From the NCBI GenBank assembly GCA_000507305.1, contig DF239419.1, positions 16,163-80,162 on the forward strand: a stretch of DNA of 64,000 nucleotides. Direction: 5' to 3'. The DNA comes from Breviolum minutum Mf 1.05b.01 (lineage: Eukaryota > Sar > Dinophyceae > Suessiales > Symbiodiniaceae). The notes under the pieces are model-generated. The model was given only the letters and a program-made list of their open reading frames with translations. It was not told where the DNA came from and did not search any database. Position 1 is the stretch's first letter. Each line of letters begins with the position of its first letter. Position numbers and translations under genes: made by a program. Positions 10,806 to 22,060 of the stretch are shown here, piece after piece.

Positions 10806-11885
10806 ACTTGCAGATACTGGAAGAGAACTGTGTGCACCAGATCTGTCTGCTTGCAGTAGCAAAGGGTCAAGAAGAGTTTCCGAGCTTGCATAGGGCGATG
10901 CGTTTGCTCTTTACATCACACGGAAGCACAGTGTGGATATTGGCCGTTGGCAGAGTATATGCTTCAACTACTTTTGCTAACAAGCTTGAGACATGCAACG
11001 TGAAGCTTGAGCGCTTGTGTGAAAAGCCCCAACGTTTGAAGACAGACCTTTGTGATATACCCTTGCTAGAAGACTGGGAGACTCGTTTGCCTCTTATGTC
11101 CCACAAAAGCATGGTGCAGACATCGTGGATGGCCAGAGCAAGTAGTTGAGCAACTTTTGCCAACAAGCTTGAGACATGCAATGTGAAGCTCAAGCCCTTG
11201 TGGGGAAAAAACCTACTTCTGAGGACGGATGTTTTTGATTCACCCTTGCTAGAATAGAGGTGTCGTGTCCACTAGGATCCCGGTCTTTGCAATAGCATAC
11301 CCTCGCTGGAAGAGTGGTGCTGGGTCCACCAGGATCCATTGGCTTAGAGTAGCACCTGGTAAGGAGAGTCCCCAAGCTTGCATGGCATGGTTGCTACACA
11401 TTGCCGCTGTCCCAGCAGATCAAATTTCTGTAGCAGCTGGATGAGCTGTGACTTATACCAACACCTACCAGACACTGGCTGAGGAAAAGGGTAAGATTCT
11501 GGTAATAAATTCTCAACAAGAATGAAGTGCGATGTATTATTAGTGGACAGTTTCTCGGGAGGAATGAGGGTAAAGATGTGATGAAGATCGGCCTAGGATC
11601 AGGATTGTTGGCCAACCGAATGTTGTAGAAGCATACCTACTGGGGGTTCCAGTATCCATGCATAGTAACAAGCGTGGATGTAGCATGGGCACTTCTCCAA
11701 GAGTAGCCACCACACGCAGCCCTCTCCCATCCAGATCTATTGCACTTGGCAACGCAAACATTGCTTGGCCCTCTAATTCTCCCATCAGAACGCTTGTTGG
11801 CGAAGACCTTTCAATCGCTGCTTGTGCAAGAGCTATGCGCAGTCATAAATTCGTTTCGTGACTTGGGAACCATGGGGTAGTTGCA
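10806..11885. repeat. Array monomer 5 (1080 bp)
   Basis: Standard architecture with two modules, like monomers 2 and 3. Confidence 0.85.
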
Positions 11886-12170
11886 ACTTGCAGCTAGTGG
11901 AATTTTTCAGAACTGTTTGCACCAGATCTGTCTGCTTGCAGAAACCAAGTGTCAAGAAGAGTTTCCGAGCTTGCATAGGGCGATGCGTTTGCTCTTTACA
12001 TCACACGGAAGCACAGTGTGGATATTGGCCGTTGGTAGGGTATATGATATACGCTTCAGCTACTTTTGCCAACAAGCTTGAGACATGCAACGTGAAGCTT
12101 GAGCGCTTGTGTGAAAAGCCCCAACGTTTGAAGACAGACCTTTGTGATATACCCTTGCTAGAAGAAGGAT
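11886..12170. repeat. Array monomer 6, truncated
   Basis: Begins like the other units but differs at 11895-11945 and contains a small local duplication at 12040-12055. Similarity stops after the 'CTTGCTAGAAGA' landmark. Confidence 0.8.
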
Positions 12171-12590
12171 GGTTCTTGGAGCATAACAGCTTGTCAGTAG
12201 CTTTTTCCATCCAACCAGTCTTTAGTCTACTTTTGGGCACCAAACAGGCAAATAAGATAAGCTTCACTTTGGACAAGAGTGTTCGCTCGTCTTGGTCCAT
12301 TCCTTTCCATTCCTTACATTCCAAAATCTTCCGACCTATAAGTTGTTTCAAAATGTTACTTGCACACTTGGATTGACTGGCCTCCTTTGGCAATCGCAAT
12401 GCTGAAGCGATGGTCCAAGTGTTGTTCTACACAGACTATGGAGGATTGTGGGCTGGTAGCTTGCAATTCCCTGTCTTTGAGGAATTTAAAGATGGACAAT
12501 ATAGACTTCTTGTGCGACAGATTTCCTGAAAGTGAGTTGTTTGTTTCCTTCTCCGCCAAGTGTAACTGACCCGAAAAACGTGACTTTGTG
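12171..12590. other. Array flank, no supported gene
   Basis: Right flank of the array. A short segment around 12285-12315 ('TTGGTCCATTCCTTTCCATT') recurs at 13568-13590. Open frames occur on both strands without splice support. Confidence 0.4.
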
Positions 12591-12693
12591 ATGTCAAGAG
12601 TGCTGTGCCGGTGCTGCGCCCCTAGCATCCGGCTGATCTACATTTCACGGCACACAGACAGGCAGAGTGTGAACCTGTGTCATTTTTCTGGCA

Positions 12694-12760
12694 TTTCGGC
12701 CACGCGGCCGAAAAATGGGCTGAGTCCGACGGGCAGAGTTTCCGCTGAATTCCGTCGGAA
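12694..12760. other. Two adjacent inverted repeats (hairpins)
   Basis: TTTCGGCC-ACGC-GGCCGAAA near 12694 is a perfect 8-bp stem with a 4-base loop. Just downstream TCCGACGG and CCGTCGGA form a second perfect 8-bp stem across a 19-base loop. The surrounding 12590-12900 is more G+C-rich than its flanks. Competing - strand frames pass through it. Confidence 0.6.
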
Positions 12761-13115
12761 AAATCATCGTTGAGTCGAAGGATCGCGAACGGATACCTTC
12801 GACCTTCACAACGGAGATCGCTGCAGGAAGGCCCTCGGATCCGCAGACAATGTCCCCAGATTTTCTGTCTGCAGATTGCTTTCCAATGTGCAGAACATGT
12901 GTTTTTTTCGTGCTTAAGAGATGAAGGGAGATAATTTGCAATGTGTGTATGGAAACAGCTACAAGAGCTTGTGGGCTCAGCAGGAATAGTCAGATGCACA
13001 CGGGTGGAAGCATGAGATGTGTAAGATCTTTGAAGAAATCAGATCGCTTCTTTTCTTAGCAAAGCATTTACAGCTGAATCACATTCTCATGACCCCCAAG
13101 CTATGAGAGTGAGAA

Positions 13116-14300
13116 ATGGATTTACACACCTTGCATCTGGCTTGTAAGCGTGGACAGGTCAATGCATGCATAGGCTTTTTTGTGTTGATGACTCCATTTG
13201 GTGCGAATCTGGGCCCACCCAAGGCTTCTCTGGTTTCTCCTCTGGTGACGTCTTTGGTTCAAAGTTTGGAAAATGCCGTGATGTGCAAAGCATCTGCCTT
13301 GCAGAGAACAGAGAGCAGCAGTGGCAAGAGTAAAGCATGATTGAAATGATGGTACGCCATTTGATGGCACCAAGTTCATCCCCTGTGATTTTCCAAGAAC
13401 TCTTTTGAGCTTCGGAGGACCAGAGGGCAAAACAATCAGCTTGGCTAAGTGCAGTCGTGTTTTAGCCACAACTTGATAGACCGGTCTAGAGACACTTTCT
13501 GGCAACCAAAACGCAGAAATGATCCTGAAGTTTCTGCAAGATTTGGGAGGGTTTCTTCCTTCGCCCTGGTCCATTCCTTTCCATTCCACCAGTTCAACAT
13601 CCTGAGCGGTGCATCAATTCGTCAAAGTTTTTGGGAGTCTTTTCCACTGCGTTTGCATTGCCACCCAGCAGTTGCTTGTGCAACCTGTCAAAGCCCAATC
13701 TTCTGCGATGTAGCTTTTCTAAGTTCCGACCTTCGTTTTGCACCGCTTGACATGTGGAAAACTTGTAGAAAATCAGGTGACCGGGCGACCATGAGTCATG
13801 CACGTGCATTCTGGTGCCAGACCTCCCCGAATTTACCGCACAAGACGCTTGCAAAACGAGCACTTGGCAGCGAACCAGTTGGCAAGGTCTCCAAAAACAC
13901 ATGCTTTTACCCAGGCTTACCGGTCACTCCCAACAGAAAAGTGCAAGCTCAAATCCCCAAACTATCATGATTCTCGGGAATCATGTCGCCATACTGTCCT
14001 GACCTCAACAAGCACGAAAACAGAAAACATGACAAAGTCACCTTCCGATGCTGCATGCACTTCAGTCGTCTGAGGGTTGGATGTTTTTGGTCCACCTTCC
14101 CAAGGTTTTTCCAGGTCCATTCCATGGACCCCTTGACTTCTTCCTGGAGATGTTTCAGCCATGCAGGCTGATTCGCACAAGGAGAACAAGAGTTCGAAAT
14201 GGATCATGTTCTTGCCGTCTTTGACTGTGGAGAAGCTGAAACCGTGGGTGGACGAGAGTCTGAGGAGTAGCAAGCATGCAAGAAGCCTTTTTTCTCATGT
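13116..14300. other. Overlapping open frames, coding strand undecided
   Basis: A - strand frame of 155 codons (13589-13122) and a + strand frame of 173 codons (13449-13970) overlap in antisense. Both are longer than most chance frames but neither starts or ends at a recognisable splice site or shows a known domain. The local G+C is higher than average, which lengthens chance frames. I list the region rather than two genes. Confidence 0.25.
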
Positions 14301-15040
14301 GACATATGTGTCAAAGAGCAGGACTCCTTGAAGTTTTGTTTGACTAGATGCATGGAGGTGGTTAGATTGGGTTGCAAATTTTTTCCAAGGTTTCTACGCT
14401 AAGATTGAGGTGCCAAAGAGGTGGACAAAGAAACCTTGATGCCTTCAAGTTTGGGCAGGCCAAGATAATGAGAACACATTTTCTGAGCAATTGTGCCTTG
14501 CAAAACTCTCAAGTTCTTTCACTTTGGATAGTGAATCCGAATATCCAACCTCCCAAACTTTTCATGTGCAAATGTGCTAGATTCATTCCTTGGAATGTCT
14601 GCGTCGATTAGGCCTTTTTCATTTTTACGGGGCCCATGTAGAGAATGGTATTGGTCCATTTGTTTCTGTCCACTCGGTTTCTTCGAAGTATACAAGCTGA
14701 TAAAGTGGACCCAAAAGGAATGGTGCTTCTTCCAGGAAAGTTGCGCTTTCCGAAATTTTTCCCACGCCGTTGCTGTGGTTGGATTTTTTGGTTCCTCCCA
14801 GGACCTTGTGACGAAGCTGTGAGGGTTGCCAAAACCCATGCCCCGTGCACTTGTGGTTGGTGTCGTTTTCGGGCCTCCCAAAGGAGTCGAAATGAACGAC
14901 AACCTAAAAAAACTGGAGCGCTACACATGACAAACCGGCAGTTGAATCTGGAAGATGTGCCCCTTTCCCTATCTATCTTGTACACATCTTTTGGCATCAC
15001 CATCTGCAAAAGGCACCCTGAATTGCTATCTCTTACAGAT
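14300..15040. other. No supported gene
   Basis: Frames of 127-136 codons exist on opposite strands (14902-14519 on - and 14645-15055 on +) and shadow each other. There is no splice or domain support for either. Confidence 0.3.
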
Positions 15041-15112
15041 GGTCCTGTGGTGTAACTGTTAGCACTCTGGACTCTGAATCCAGCGATCGCGGCTCACATC
15101 CGCGCGGGATTT
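15041..15112 (+). tRNA. tRNA-Gln(CTG)-like gene, probably degenerate
   Basis: The 72-base segment matches the layout of eukaryotic tRNA-Gln with anticodon CTG: acceptor GGTCCTG pairing with CGGGATT (three G-T pairs), anticodon stem CTGGA/TCCAG around CTCTGAA, and a perfect 5-bp T stem CGCGG/CCGCG. Departures from the universal pattern are notable: the D-loop GG pair is TG, the T-loop is CTCACAT instead of TTCAAAT (positions 54 and 58 changed), and no run of four T follows within about 100 bases for Pol III termination. The conserved stems favour a once-functional tRNA, and the loop changes favour a relic or tRNA-derived repeat. It lies about 150 bp upstream of the candidate gene at 15261. Confidence 0.7.
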
Positions 15113-15260
15113 ATGAGAGCCCCACGTAGACATTGTGCCCATGTCAGGCCAAATTTCTTTCTTCCTTCCCTGTCCATCTCTACCCTGAAATTGCTTCGGT
15201 TCTTCGTCCAGCTCGGGGATTTCCCGAATTCCGTGTCTGCCTTTGGTGATTTGAACCGAG

Positions 15261-15784
15261 GTAAAGCAATTGAAAATCGGCGAAGGGTTGGTTGAACGGT
15301 TGACAGTTGTGGACTGGGGAAGCCTTCCTAAACGAAGGAATCCTCACAGATATACAAACGTGGATCTTTGTGAATGGCAACATGAACTGAAAGAGAAAAA
15401 AGACGCAGTAAGACATCTCTTGGAGGGAAGATTCACAGAAAGAGATTTTCTGATGTGAGTCGAAAATTTTATCAAGGAAAGTGGCAATGTAAGCAGAAGC
15501 TGAATCGTTTCCAAACGGCTTTCTTTGGCAAGATACCTTCGTTTGATGGCATGCTGAAAATTCTCTTCAGGCATCTCTTAGCTTCAAGGCACATATGGTG
15601 TTCGTCATCCAATGTGCTTTGGCCACACGGCTTGTTTGTGGTTTCTTGTTTTCAACGCAGGTGGAAAACACCTCGTGAACGTCGATGTAGAAAGGTTTTC
15701 CACCCCTCAGAAAGACAACTACCAGAGTTGAAGAGCTCTGTGACTCTGAAACTTCGCAGGTTTTGCGAGCTGATAGTCCCGTAA
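15261..15784 (+). CDS. Candidate three-exon gene end, unknown protein
   Basis: Exon 1 (15261-15454) is highly charged, ending with a K/E/R-rich stretch ('HELKEKKDAVRHLLEGRF') and the consensus donor CTGAT|GTGAGT. Exon 2 (15582-15660) follows TCTCTTAG, joins in phase and encodes a hydrophobic segment that could span a membrane ('MVFVIQCALATRLVCGFLF'). It ends at CGCAG|GTGGAA. Exon 3 (15734-15784) follows TTGAAG, again in phase, and stops at TAA. The introns are 127 and 73 bp. Exon 1 has an in-frame TGA at 15252, so it begins after that. Three phase-consistent exons with one perfect donor support it; an alternative frame in exon 2 also looks plausible. Confidence 0.35.
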
Positions 15785-17195
15785 CAAATCAAGCAAGTCT
15801 TTAAATTTTGACTTGTAGCAAGCCGGAGGAACCAGCGAAATCATTCAAGTTGTTTTGGCCCACGAAGTTTCATTGACTGCGACATGGAACTTGATGTCAA
15901 AGTATGGGATTGTGTCAGCAGTGGTCATTCGCATGCATTCAGCATGATGGAGGCTGCTTGGTAAAGAAAGGGCTGTATGCTGATCATCTCAGGTGTGAAT
16001 GACGAGAGTGTTGTGAATGTGCCTGTTCAGCGGCAGCAACACAAGTCTCCTGCTGTGCTTGACTTGAATGACTTGAATCACTTTGGTTGTTGACCTACCT
16101 TAATCGCGCAGTGGATCTATGGCTAGCAGCTGAGGCCTCCTCATGCTCCAATGACACACTGCTGCTGGAGCACATGTTGAGTTTTCAAGCAACGCAACCA
16201 CCTTCAACAACCAGCTGTTGAGCGGCCGGCCAGGAGCTACAAGTGTTGTGAGTACCCCAAGATTGATCTCATTGTGACTGGTTTCGCCCGTTTCGCCATC
16301 GTAGACAGCCTCCTTTCAGGCCAATGAAAGTCAACAATCGCGGATGCTGCTGGGCGACGTGTCAACACGATTGACACGATTGACACGATGCAGGACAGCA
16401 AGGTCCTTCAGCTCCTTCATTCCCAAGGATGGTCCGTCCTTCAGCTTTGGGAACTCATCACATGACACGCCCATCACCTCAGTGGCCAATGGGGTGGAAA
16501 GGTTGAGCCGAGAGCACCTCCGACTGAGGCATAGAGCCCAGTTTTGGGGTGGTAAAACCTTCCCCCACTGTGGGGTTGGTTGTTGCGGGGGTTGTTGTGA
16601 AAACTTCCATCCACACATCCTTTTGAGAAAACGCGATTCCCATTGGAAGAAACAAGCCATCAGCATAAAATTTCCAGTTGACTCCGCGATAAATTTAGCA
16701 TTTTGTTGAGGAACTTTTCCGTAAAACCACGGAAAGAGGTTGATTTCTACAGTGTTCTTTTCGTGCTGAGGTTTTTCTTGACCTTTTTGTTGTTCCCAAG
16801 ACTTTACATCTCACTTGGCCTTGGTGAAAAACCACCACATTTTTTCGTCGTTTGAAAACCATCGCTTCCAAGGGTCGAAAAATGGTGTGGAAAAATTGCC
16901 GCAAAAACGTTGCGGGTTGTCTCACCATGCAAAACCCTGCGTTTTTCCAACTGCATGACCTGACTTTTCCTTATGCTTTCGACAAGGATGTTGATAGGAC
17001 TGCCAGTGTTGAATTTGGTCTGTCTTTGTTGTTAAGGCTTTTTCCTGAGGATTGCATGAGTCCACTCATCATCTTTGAGTTTTTTTTATGCAGAACTTAA
17101 GCACTTGCCTGAAGGAAGAGAAGGTCGCTGGACATTGGACTGATCAAAATTTACCCAGTTGGAAGACGGGAAGGCGGTTCAAAGCCCTTAGTGAT
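15785..17195. other. No decidable gene; antisense frame pairs
   Basis: Frames of 111-121 codons lie opposite each other at 16331-16709, and further frames at 16695-17100 do the same. At 17087-17094 a T-rich tract and ATGCAG make a good acceptor for a + frame ending at 17274-17276, but the upstream exon is uncertain. A short direct repeat (TTGACACGA, nearly three units) sits at 16369-16389. Confidence 0.3.
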
Positions 17196-18438
17196 GAGAT
17201 ATGCAGCTTTCAGATTGTTTTGAGCCGGAGCCCACTCGCTGAGAAGTGCCAAAAGTGCCAACACAAGTCCATTTGAAAAGTGTCAGTTGCTGTAGGATGG
17301 CTGGATGATACAGCCTGTGGGGTCATTTTCAAGTACATTCAGATTCATGATTCTGTATTGCTTTTTGCCAGCTTCAACTGTAGTAGACCTCTGTGGACTT
17401 AATATTGCTTCATCCTCTTGGCTGATTCAATGCCAACTGGAACAGCAATGAAAAGGTCCGCAATTTCCCTGCACATGGGCAAAGAACTGCGATGTTACAG
17501 CCGGCGTTTCAGGGCTCCAGGGCAGTGTTTCCTTCTGCCACGGGCATCAACATCTTTCTTTGACGCAACTTTGAGGAAGAGGGATGCATGAAATGCGGAG
17601 GTTGAGATCTTTGGCGCTGCAGATCTCTCAAGAAATTGCTTACGACACCTCCATAGATGACAATCATGACACAAGTTATTTGTCCTTTGTCCCTCCGGTA
17701 GCGGACCAAACTGTTCTGCCAGTTGTCATCATTGCATGTTCAGTGTTGGACAGCTCGCTTTGGAGGTTGAAGCAACCAAAAGCTTGCGCTCCTCTGAGCT
17801 GAAGGTGTCTAAAAGCCATGCAACACCTGTCATGTAGAGTTCCATGACTTCTATGACTTGAAAGGATGAAAAGAGCCTCCGAAAACTGCTGAGAAATGAC
17901 CTCTTTGTGATAGTTCAGCCTGACCCTCTTGGCTATGTGATTTCAACATTTTACAGTCAAGCGTTGAAGTACGGGCAACATTTACCTTTCTTTGTCCTGC
18001 TTCAACCTTCGGCTCTTCCGACTGTAGCTCGAAATGACCTACCAAATCTCCCAGTTGCCATAACCCAAAGCCATGGCAGGCCAACTTGATGAAATCTTTG
18101 GCTTCCACTGCGCGCTTGGCTGGAGTTTTCGTGAAGCCTGGATGTCCATTTTCGTTTGGAACTTTCCACATCTTTTGGTTACATCGGTCTTAAAAAGGTC
18201 GACTTCTTGAAAGCTTGTGAGCCCCAACTGTCTGCATCGCCTCAAAGCTTTTCTGTGCTGAAACTCCGTTTTTGGCCAAACCGGGCGGGCAAAGCTGCTT
18301 TGAAGCTTTGCTCCAAGAAGGCCAAAATGTCACGCCTTATCCCTGCAGGGGTCGCTAAAAACTGAGCCATCTCTTTTTCGGAGCTTCTTTGAAACAATTT
18401 CAGAGAGAAAACACTTGGCTGCATTTTTTGAAGAAAGC

Positions 18439-18557
18439 TTGCAGCGTTTGAGAAGTTTTCCAGAAGTCATGAGACCTTGTTTTATTCAAGGGGCCATGGC
18501 CACAGACTCGGAAGTGTTAAGCCGGAGCCTCCCTGGCTTGGGTGAAGAGTTGAAGGT
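18439..18557 (+). CDS. Candidate exon inside duplication copy A
   Basis: A frame that follows TTTTTTGAAG and ends at AAG|GTATAT. The corresponding frame in copy B (24592-24708) stays open with a few replacement differences and no frame change, compatible with a conserved exon but also with recent duplication of non-coding DNA. No domain is recognised. Confidence 0.2.
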
Positions 18558-19198
18558 ATATAATAGCTGTTCGACGTTGTTTATGCTCTGCAGGACTAAT
18601 GACATAAGTAGAGTGAGGACTGGATATTGTTTGTCGCCTTGGTGCAAAATGGGTCAGGTCGCCCTGTTGAGGCAAAGCAAGCCGAGTGAAAGGAAATGAT
18701 TACAAGTGTTGGTACAAACATGCTATTGTGGGGTAAGGTTTCTGACCAGCACAGCGTTCCAATGGGCTGAGCTTGATGGACAACAGCTTGTGTGTCGTGT
18801 CGTGCTTGCACCCACCGCAGGGTCGAAATTTGCAGAACTCAGTGCTTCTACAGATTGTAGCTAGATGACACTTAGGCTCGACATGGTGAAAGTGAATGTT
18901 GCTCTCACTGCGAATTGCGCCCAGTCTTGACACAGGACTTTTGCAAAGTTGGTCATTCTTCAAGTTCGCGTGCCCAAGTTCACCTTGCAATGTTGAAGAC
19001 TTTCCACTCTTTTCTCTTGACTTTGGCTCTCTTGTTGCCTGTCACCAAGCCCGAAGTTGAGTGTATCTCAATTGACCAAAGAGAAAGGTGGCAGAACCAA
19101 CTCTGTGACCTTTGTTGCATTTGGATGTTCATGTGCAGGCCACAGGAGCACTTTCAGCCCAGGGCATCCCATCCCAACACTCAGCTGGTGTACTCGAA

Positions 19199-19240
19199 CA
19201 CCATGGTGTACCTCACCATGGTGACCTCACCGTGGTGACC
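19199..19240. repeat. Tandem palindromic decamers CACCATGGTG
   Basis: Three consecutive units of about 14-15 bp, two containing the perfect palindrome CACCATGGTG and one containing CACCGTGGTG. Present in copy A only, within sequence missing from copy B. Confidence 0.7.
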
Positions 19241-19463
19241 GTCGCCCAGGAATGCCACGATTCTGCCTGAACACTGCACCTCAGCAGCTGCCAAAATTGG
19301 TATGACTTGAGGCATCTTTCCTGTGAGCCCTTTTCAAAGAAGGTAACATGTACACGGCCAATGGGGCTTCTTTGCAAAATGGGAGTAGCAACACTCGGTC
19401 ATCAGACCAGATCTTCTGAAGGTATGAATGGATGACATGTAAGAAAGCCGGAAAAACAATGGC

Positions 19464-19925
19464 ATGTTGGAGCTGTATCCATACATGCTTTCTTCAAGAT
19501 ACAAAAGAAATATAGGATCCTTGGAAAGTGCTGGCAGTTGGCTTAAAACCGAGTCACCTTTGATGGCTTCAAGTTGTGCCCACGACTTGTCGACTTTGGG
19601 GGCAGTTCACTTTATTAAAAAAAGTCCATCAATTCTTGATGCCTTTGCTACCATGGTGTGCACCCGTAAAAGGCAAGTACCTTTTCTGGTTGCCTTTTGT
19701 CTTTGGTCCGGAGTCCCTGAATCCCTTGGCCGACCTTGGCCAATCGATTTCACCGTGAATCTTTTGGAAACAAAAAGATCAGCAGCTACAGAACTCGGAT
19801 TCCTTTCTCTAATTGCAGTGCCGCATCAAGCTGCGCTTAGGTCAAATCAGCTAACTGGAGAGCACTGTGAGCATGTAGACATCGAAGAAGTGAAGTTTGT
19901 GAGGTTACTTGTGGTTCTTGGCTAA
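19464..19925 (+). CDS. 153-codon open frame in copy A
   Basis: Starts at ATG 19464 and ends at TAA 19923-19925. It is among the longer frames in the window but copy B lacks part of it and is interrupted, so it is not preserved in the duplicate. There is no splice evidence and no recognised domain. Treat as a weak candidate. Confidence 0.2.
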   Translation: MLELYPYMLSSRYKRNIGSLESAGSWLKTESPLMASSCAHDLSTLGAVHFIKKSPSILDAFATMVCTRKRQVPFLVAFCLWSGVPESLGRPWPIDFTVNLLETKRSAATELGFLSLIAVPHQAALRSNQLTGEHCEHVDIEEVKFVRLLVVLG

Positions 19926-20835
19926 TTTAGAATTTAGAAGCATAAACTCCTGAAATGTCATAGGTGGGATTTGACCTGTGAAGTGGATTTGCGAGGCTGC
20001 CAAGTCTTTAGATGTGTTTCCTCTTGCAGGTTCAATTGCTTTGAGACTTGGCCAAAGGCATCGAGACAGTATCTTCTCCACATGTGCAAACTGCAAACGA
20101 GTCGCGTGTGTCCTCTGATTTAAGCAAGCCAGAAGCAAGTTTCACTTGTGATGGCTCGTGATCACCTGCAATGAGTGGTTGTTTCTGGACCATCCAAACC
20201 CATCTCTCAGGATGTCAAAGATCATTTTGCCAGGTGGAAACTCGCAGGTGTGGAAAAGGTTGGAAGCCCAGATCTCTGCAAGCTCCAAGACCTGAAGCAG
20301 CCAGTGAAATGGCCATCTTTTTGCATCTTTTCTGGCCGGCAGCGTGACCGCAACCGCGCAGAGACTTTTCAAAGGCTCTGGCGGATTGAATGGCAAGTAT
20401 GGCAAAAGATTTCAGAATGACCACACAAGATGTCAAAAGGAACTGGTGCCACATGTCTTTTTCCGCCACTTGAGGAGTTTTCACCAGCATTCAGCTGCGT
20501 TTTTTGTTTGACGCTGGACGTTTGTTGGACTGCAAAAAGGGCATCCCATCCAGCTTTCCGGCCGATGAAAAAACCAGTCTGTGGTCCACTGAAGGCGGCT
20601 TTCCTTGCGTGAAGACTATGAAAATCAGAGATGTAAGGCAGACATATCCACTTGGGGTCCGAAAATTCAAGGAGAAACATGCGGTGAAACAAGAGGCACA
20701 AGTGGCAGTTGTGCTGTCAGTTGCTTTTGACCCTGCAGCAGAAGTACTTCATTGGAACGAGACGTCTTTGTAGTTGGAGCCAGGCCAGTGCGGTGATCCC
20801 AGTACGAATGCAACTTCCTTGTAGTTTTAGGGGTG

Positions 20836-21112
20836 GTCCAACAGAGACACCAAAGAGTGACTGCCCGGCTTTCAGGAAGGCATTACCAGGGACTGACGTC
20901 GTTTGTAGGCCAGTCGATGGTGACATATGAATGCATCAGTCGGAGTCTTGCTTCTGCCTGCAGAAAGTGGGCCTTGAATGTCAGCGTGTAGCCAGCCAAG
21001 CGTCTTCACTGTCTTCAGTCTCTTCTGCAACTGCCCAAAAAGCCTTAAGCCCTTGGGACTTGTTGTGTTGCGACCTTGCATTGCTGACATTTTCGGTTTG
21101 CAAGCTTTCTTG
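20836..21112. repeat. 277-bp duplicate, copy 1
   Basis: Almost identical to 22475-22751 (one C/T difference noticed), at an offset of exactly 1639 bp. Weaker relatives lie at 21320-21440 and 27040-27230. Confidence 0.9.
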
Positions 21113-21445
21113 CTTTACCTCAGACTTGGAAAAAAATTGGAGTCACTGAGTCACTGGAAGGCTCGAGTGAGGCAATGTGATACGCAGAGCGTGCAGCATC
21201 ACTACTTGGGCATTTGGCCAGCAGGATGGGTGCCTAAAGCTTTGAAGCATGGCAGGTTTCTTCACCCAAACGCAGGTCGTTGCCAGCGCATATGCATGAA
21301 CGTTTGTGGCAAGGGCATGGTGACATATGAAACGAGCAATCGGAGTCTTGCTTCTGCCTGCAAAAAGGGAGCCTTCAACAACTGGCCAACCGTCAGCCCT
21401 TGGGACTTGTTGTATTGCGACGTTGGATTGCTGGCATTTTGAGTT

Positions 21446-21690
21446 CGCCCTCATGACTAGGGTGCGAGACATACAAAAAGTCCAATTTTTCATACTTAAA
21501 AAGGCACAAACATCGCAGCGTTTGAAGATTCAGTTGAGACAAAAGTGAAATTCTTTGAAATTGGCATGCCAACTTCACAGCTTAAATTTGGAAAGTTGAG
21601 TGGAGGCTTCGTTTGTAGCTCTGCTGAAAGGCAAATAAGGCAAACCTGTAGAAGCAAGAATCTGTGATCAGAAGGTGTCAAGCAAACACT
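21446..21690. repeat. 245-bp dispersed repeat, copy 1
   Basis: Matches 27271-27514 with scattered substitutions and one- or two-base indels. In both places it directly follows a relative of the 277-bp duplicate, so the two repeats travel together. Confidence 0.85.
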
Positions 21691-21879
21691 GGTATCAAAG
21701 CAGCAGACCGTTTTCTACAAACTGTTTTGACATCTGGAGACTCTTCAAGAAAGATCCACTATTCTATTTGCAAGAATAATGTATCCAAGAGCCAGCGTCT
21801 TCAGAAGAATTTCAGATCGCCAGCTATTCGTTGATTTCCAGATTCAATGCTCACGTTTTTGGTGGGGGGATCTGTTTGT

Positions 21880-22060
21880 TCACGTCGCAGAGAAGCATGG
21901 TGCAGATGTTGCCAATTGCCAGAGTAAATACTTCAGTTTTTTTGCCAACAATCTTGAGACATTCAAAGTGAAACCCAACCGCGTGTGGCAGAACCCCCAG
22001 CTTTTGCAGACAAATCTTTTTGATGTACCGCTTCTGGAGGAGTGGTGTTCCTTGGAGCAT
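21880..22060. repeat. Dispersed copy of the 183-bp array module
   Basis: Shares 'gcatggtgcaga...ttgccaacaatcttgagacattc...' layout with the modules of the array at 5.9-12.2 kb. Its + frame reads FFANNLETFKVKPNR followed by LFDVPLLEEW, the least degraded version of the protein-like phrase seen in the array (FANKLETCNVKLERL ... DIPLLEEW). Confidence 0.8.

Larger units (their letters stand above)
5865..12170. repeat. Tandem array of ~1.06-kb monomers
   Basis: A 6.3-kb array. Using the landmark ACTTGCAG as origin, monomers begin at 6481, 7320, 8388, 9443, 10806 and 11886, giving spacings of 839, 1068, 1055, 1363 and 1080 bp. The array is preceded by a much more divergent member at 5865-6480 and ends within a partial copy near 12170. 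The 839-bp unit has lost sequence and the 1363-bp unit carries about 300 bp of additional, more ancestral-looking module sequence at 9712-10055. Long stretches are near identical between copies, so expansion is recent. Open frames exist on both strands in every copy but are interrupted, and no single frame spans a monomer. Confidence 0.95.
17196..20303. repeat. Segmental duplication, copy A (~3.1 kb)
   Basis: Homologous to 23076-26040 over most of its length with high identity. Copy A contains sequence missing from copy B (about 19020-19260 and 19470-19660). Two internal blocks, 17827-18061 and 18097-18323, occur in the opposite order in copy B. Open frames shared by both copies include 18439-18557 ('RLRSFPEVMRPC'), ending at a possible donor AAG|GTATAT, and 20175-20300; these may be exons or simply unmutated chance frames. 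Confidence 0.9.

Noticed and set aside
11858-12376. 172-codon + frame at the right edge of the array
   Set aside because: It runs through a truncated monomer into unrelated flank and is not conserved among monomers.
18541-18590. 38-bp intron GTATAT...CTGCAG in duplication copy A
   Set aside because: Splice-like ends are present, but the length is below that of normal introns and the following frame closes immediately.
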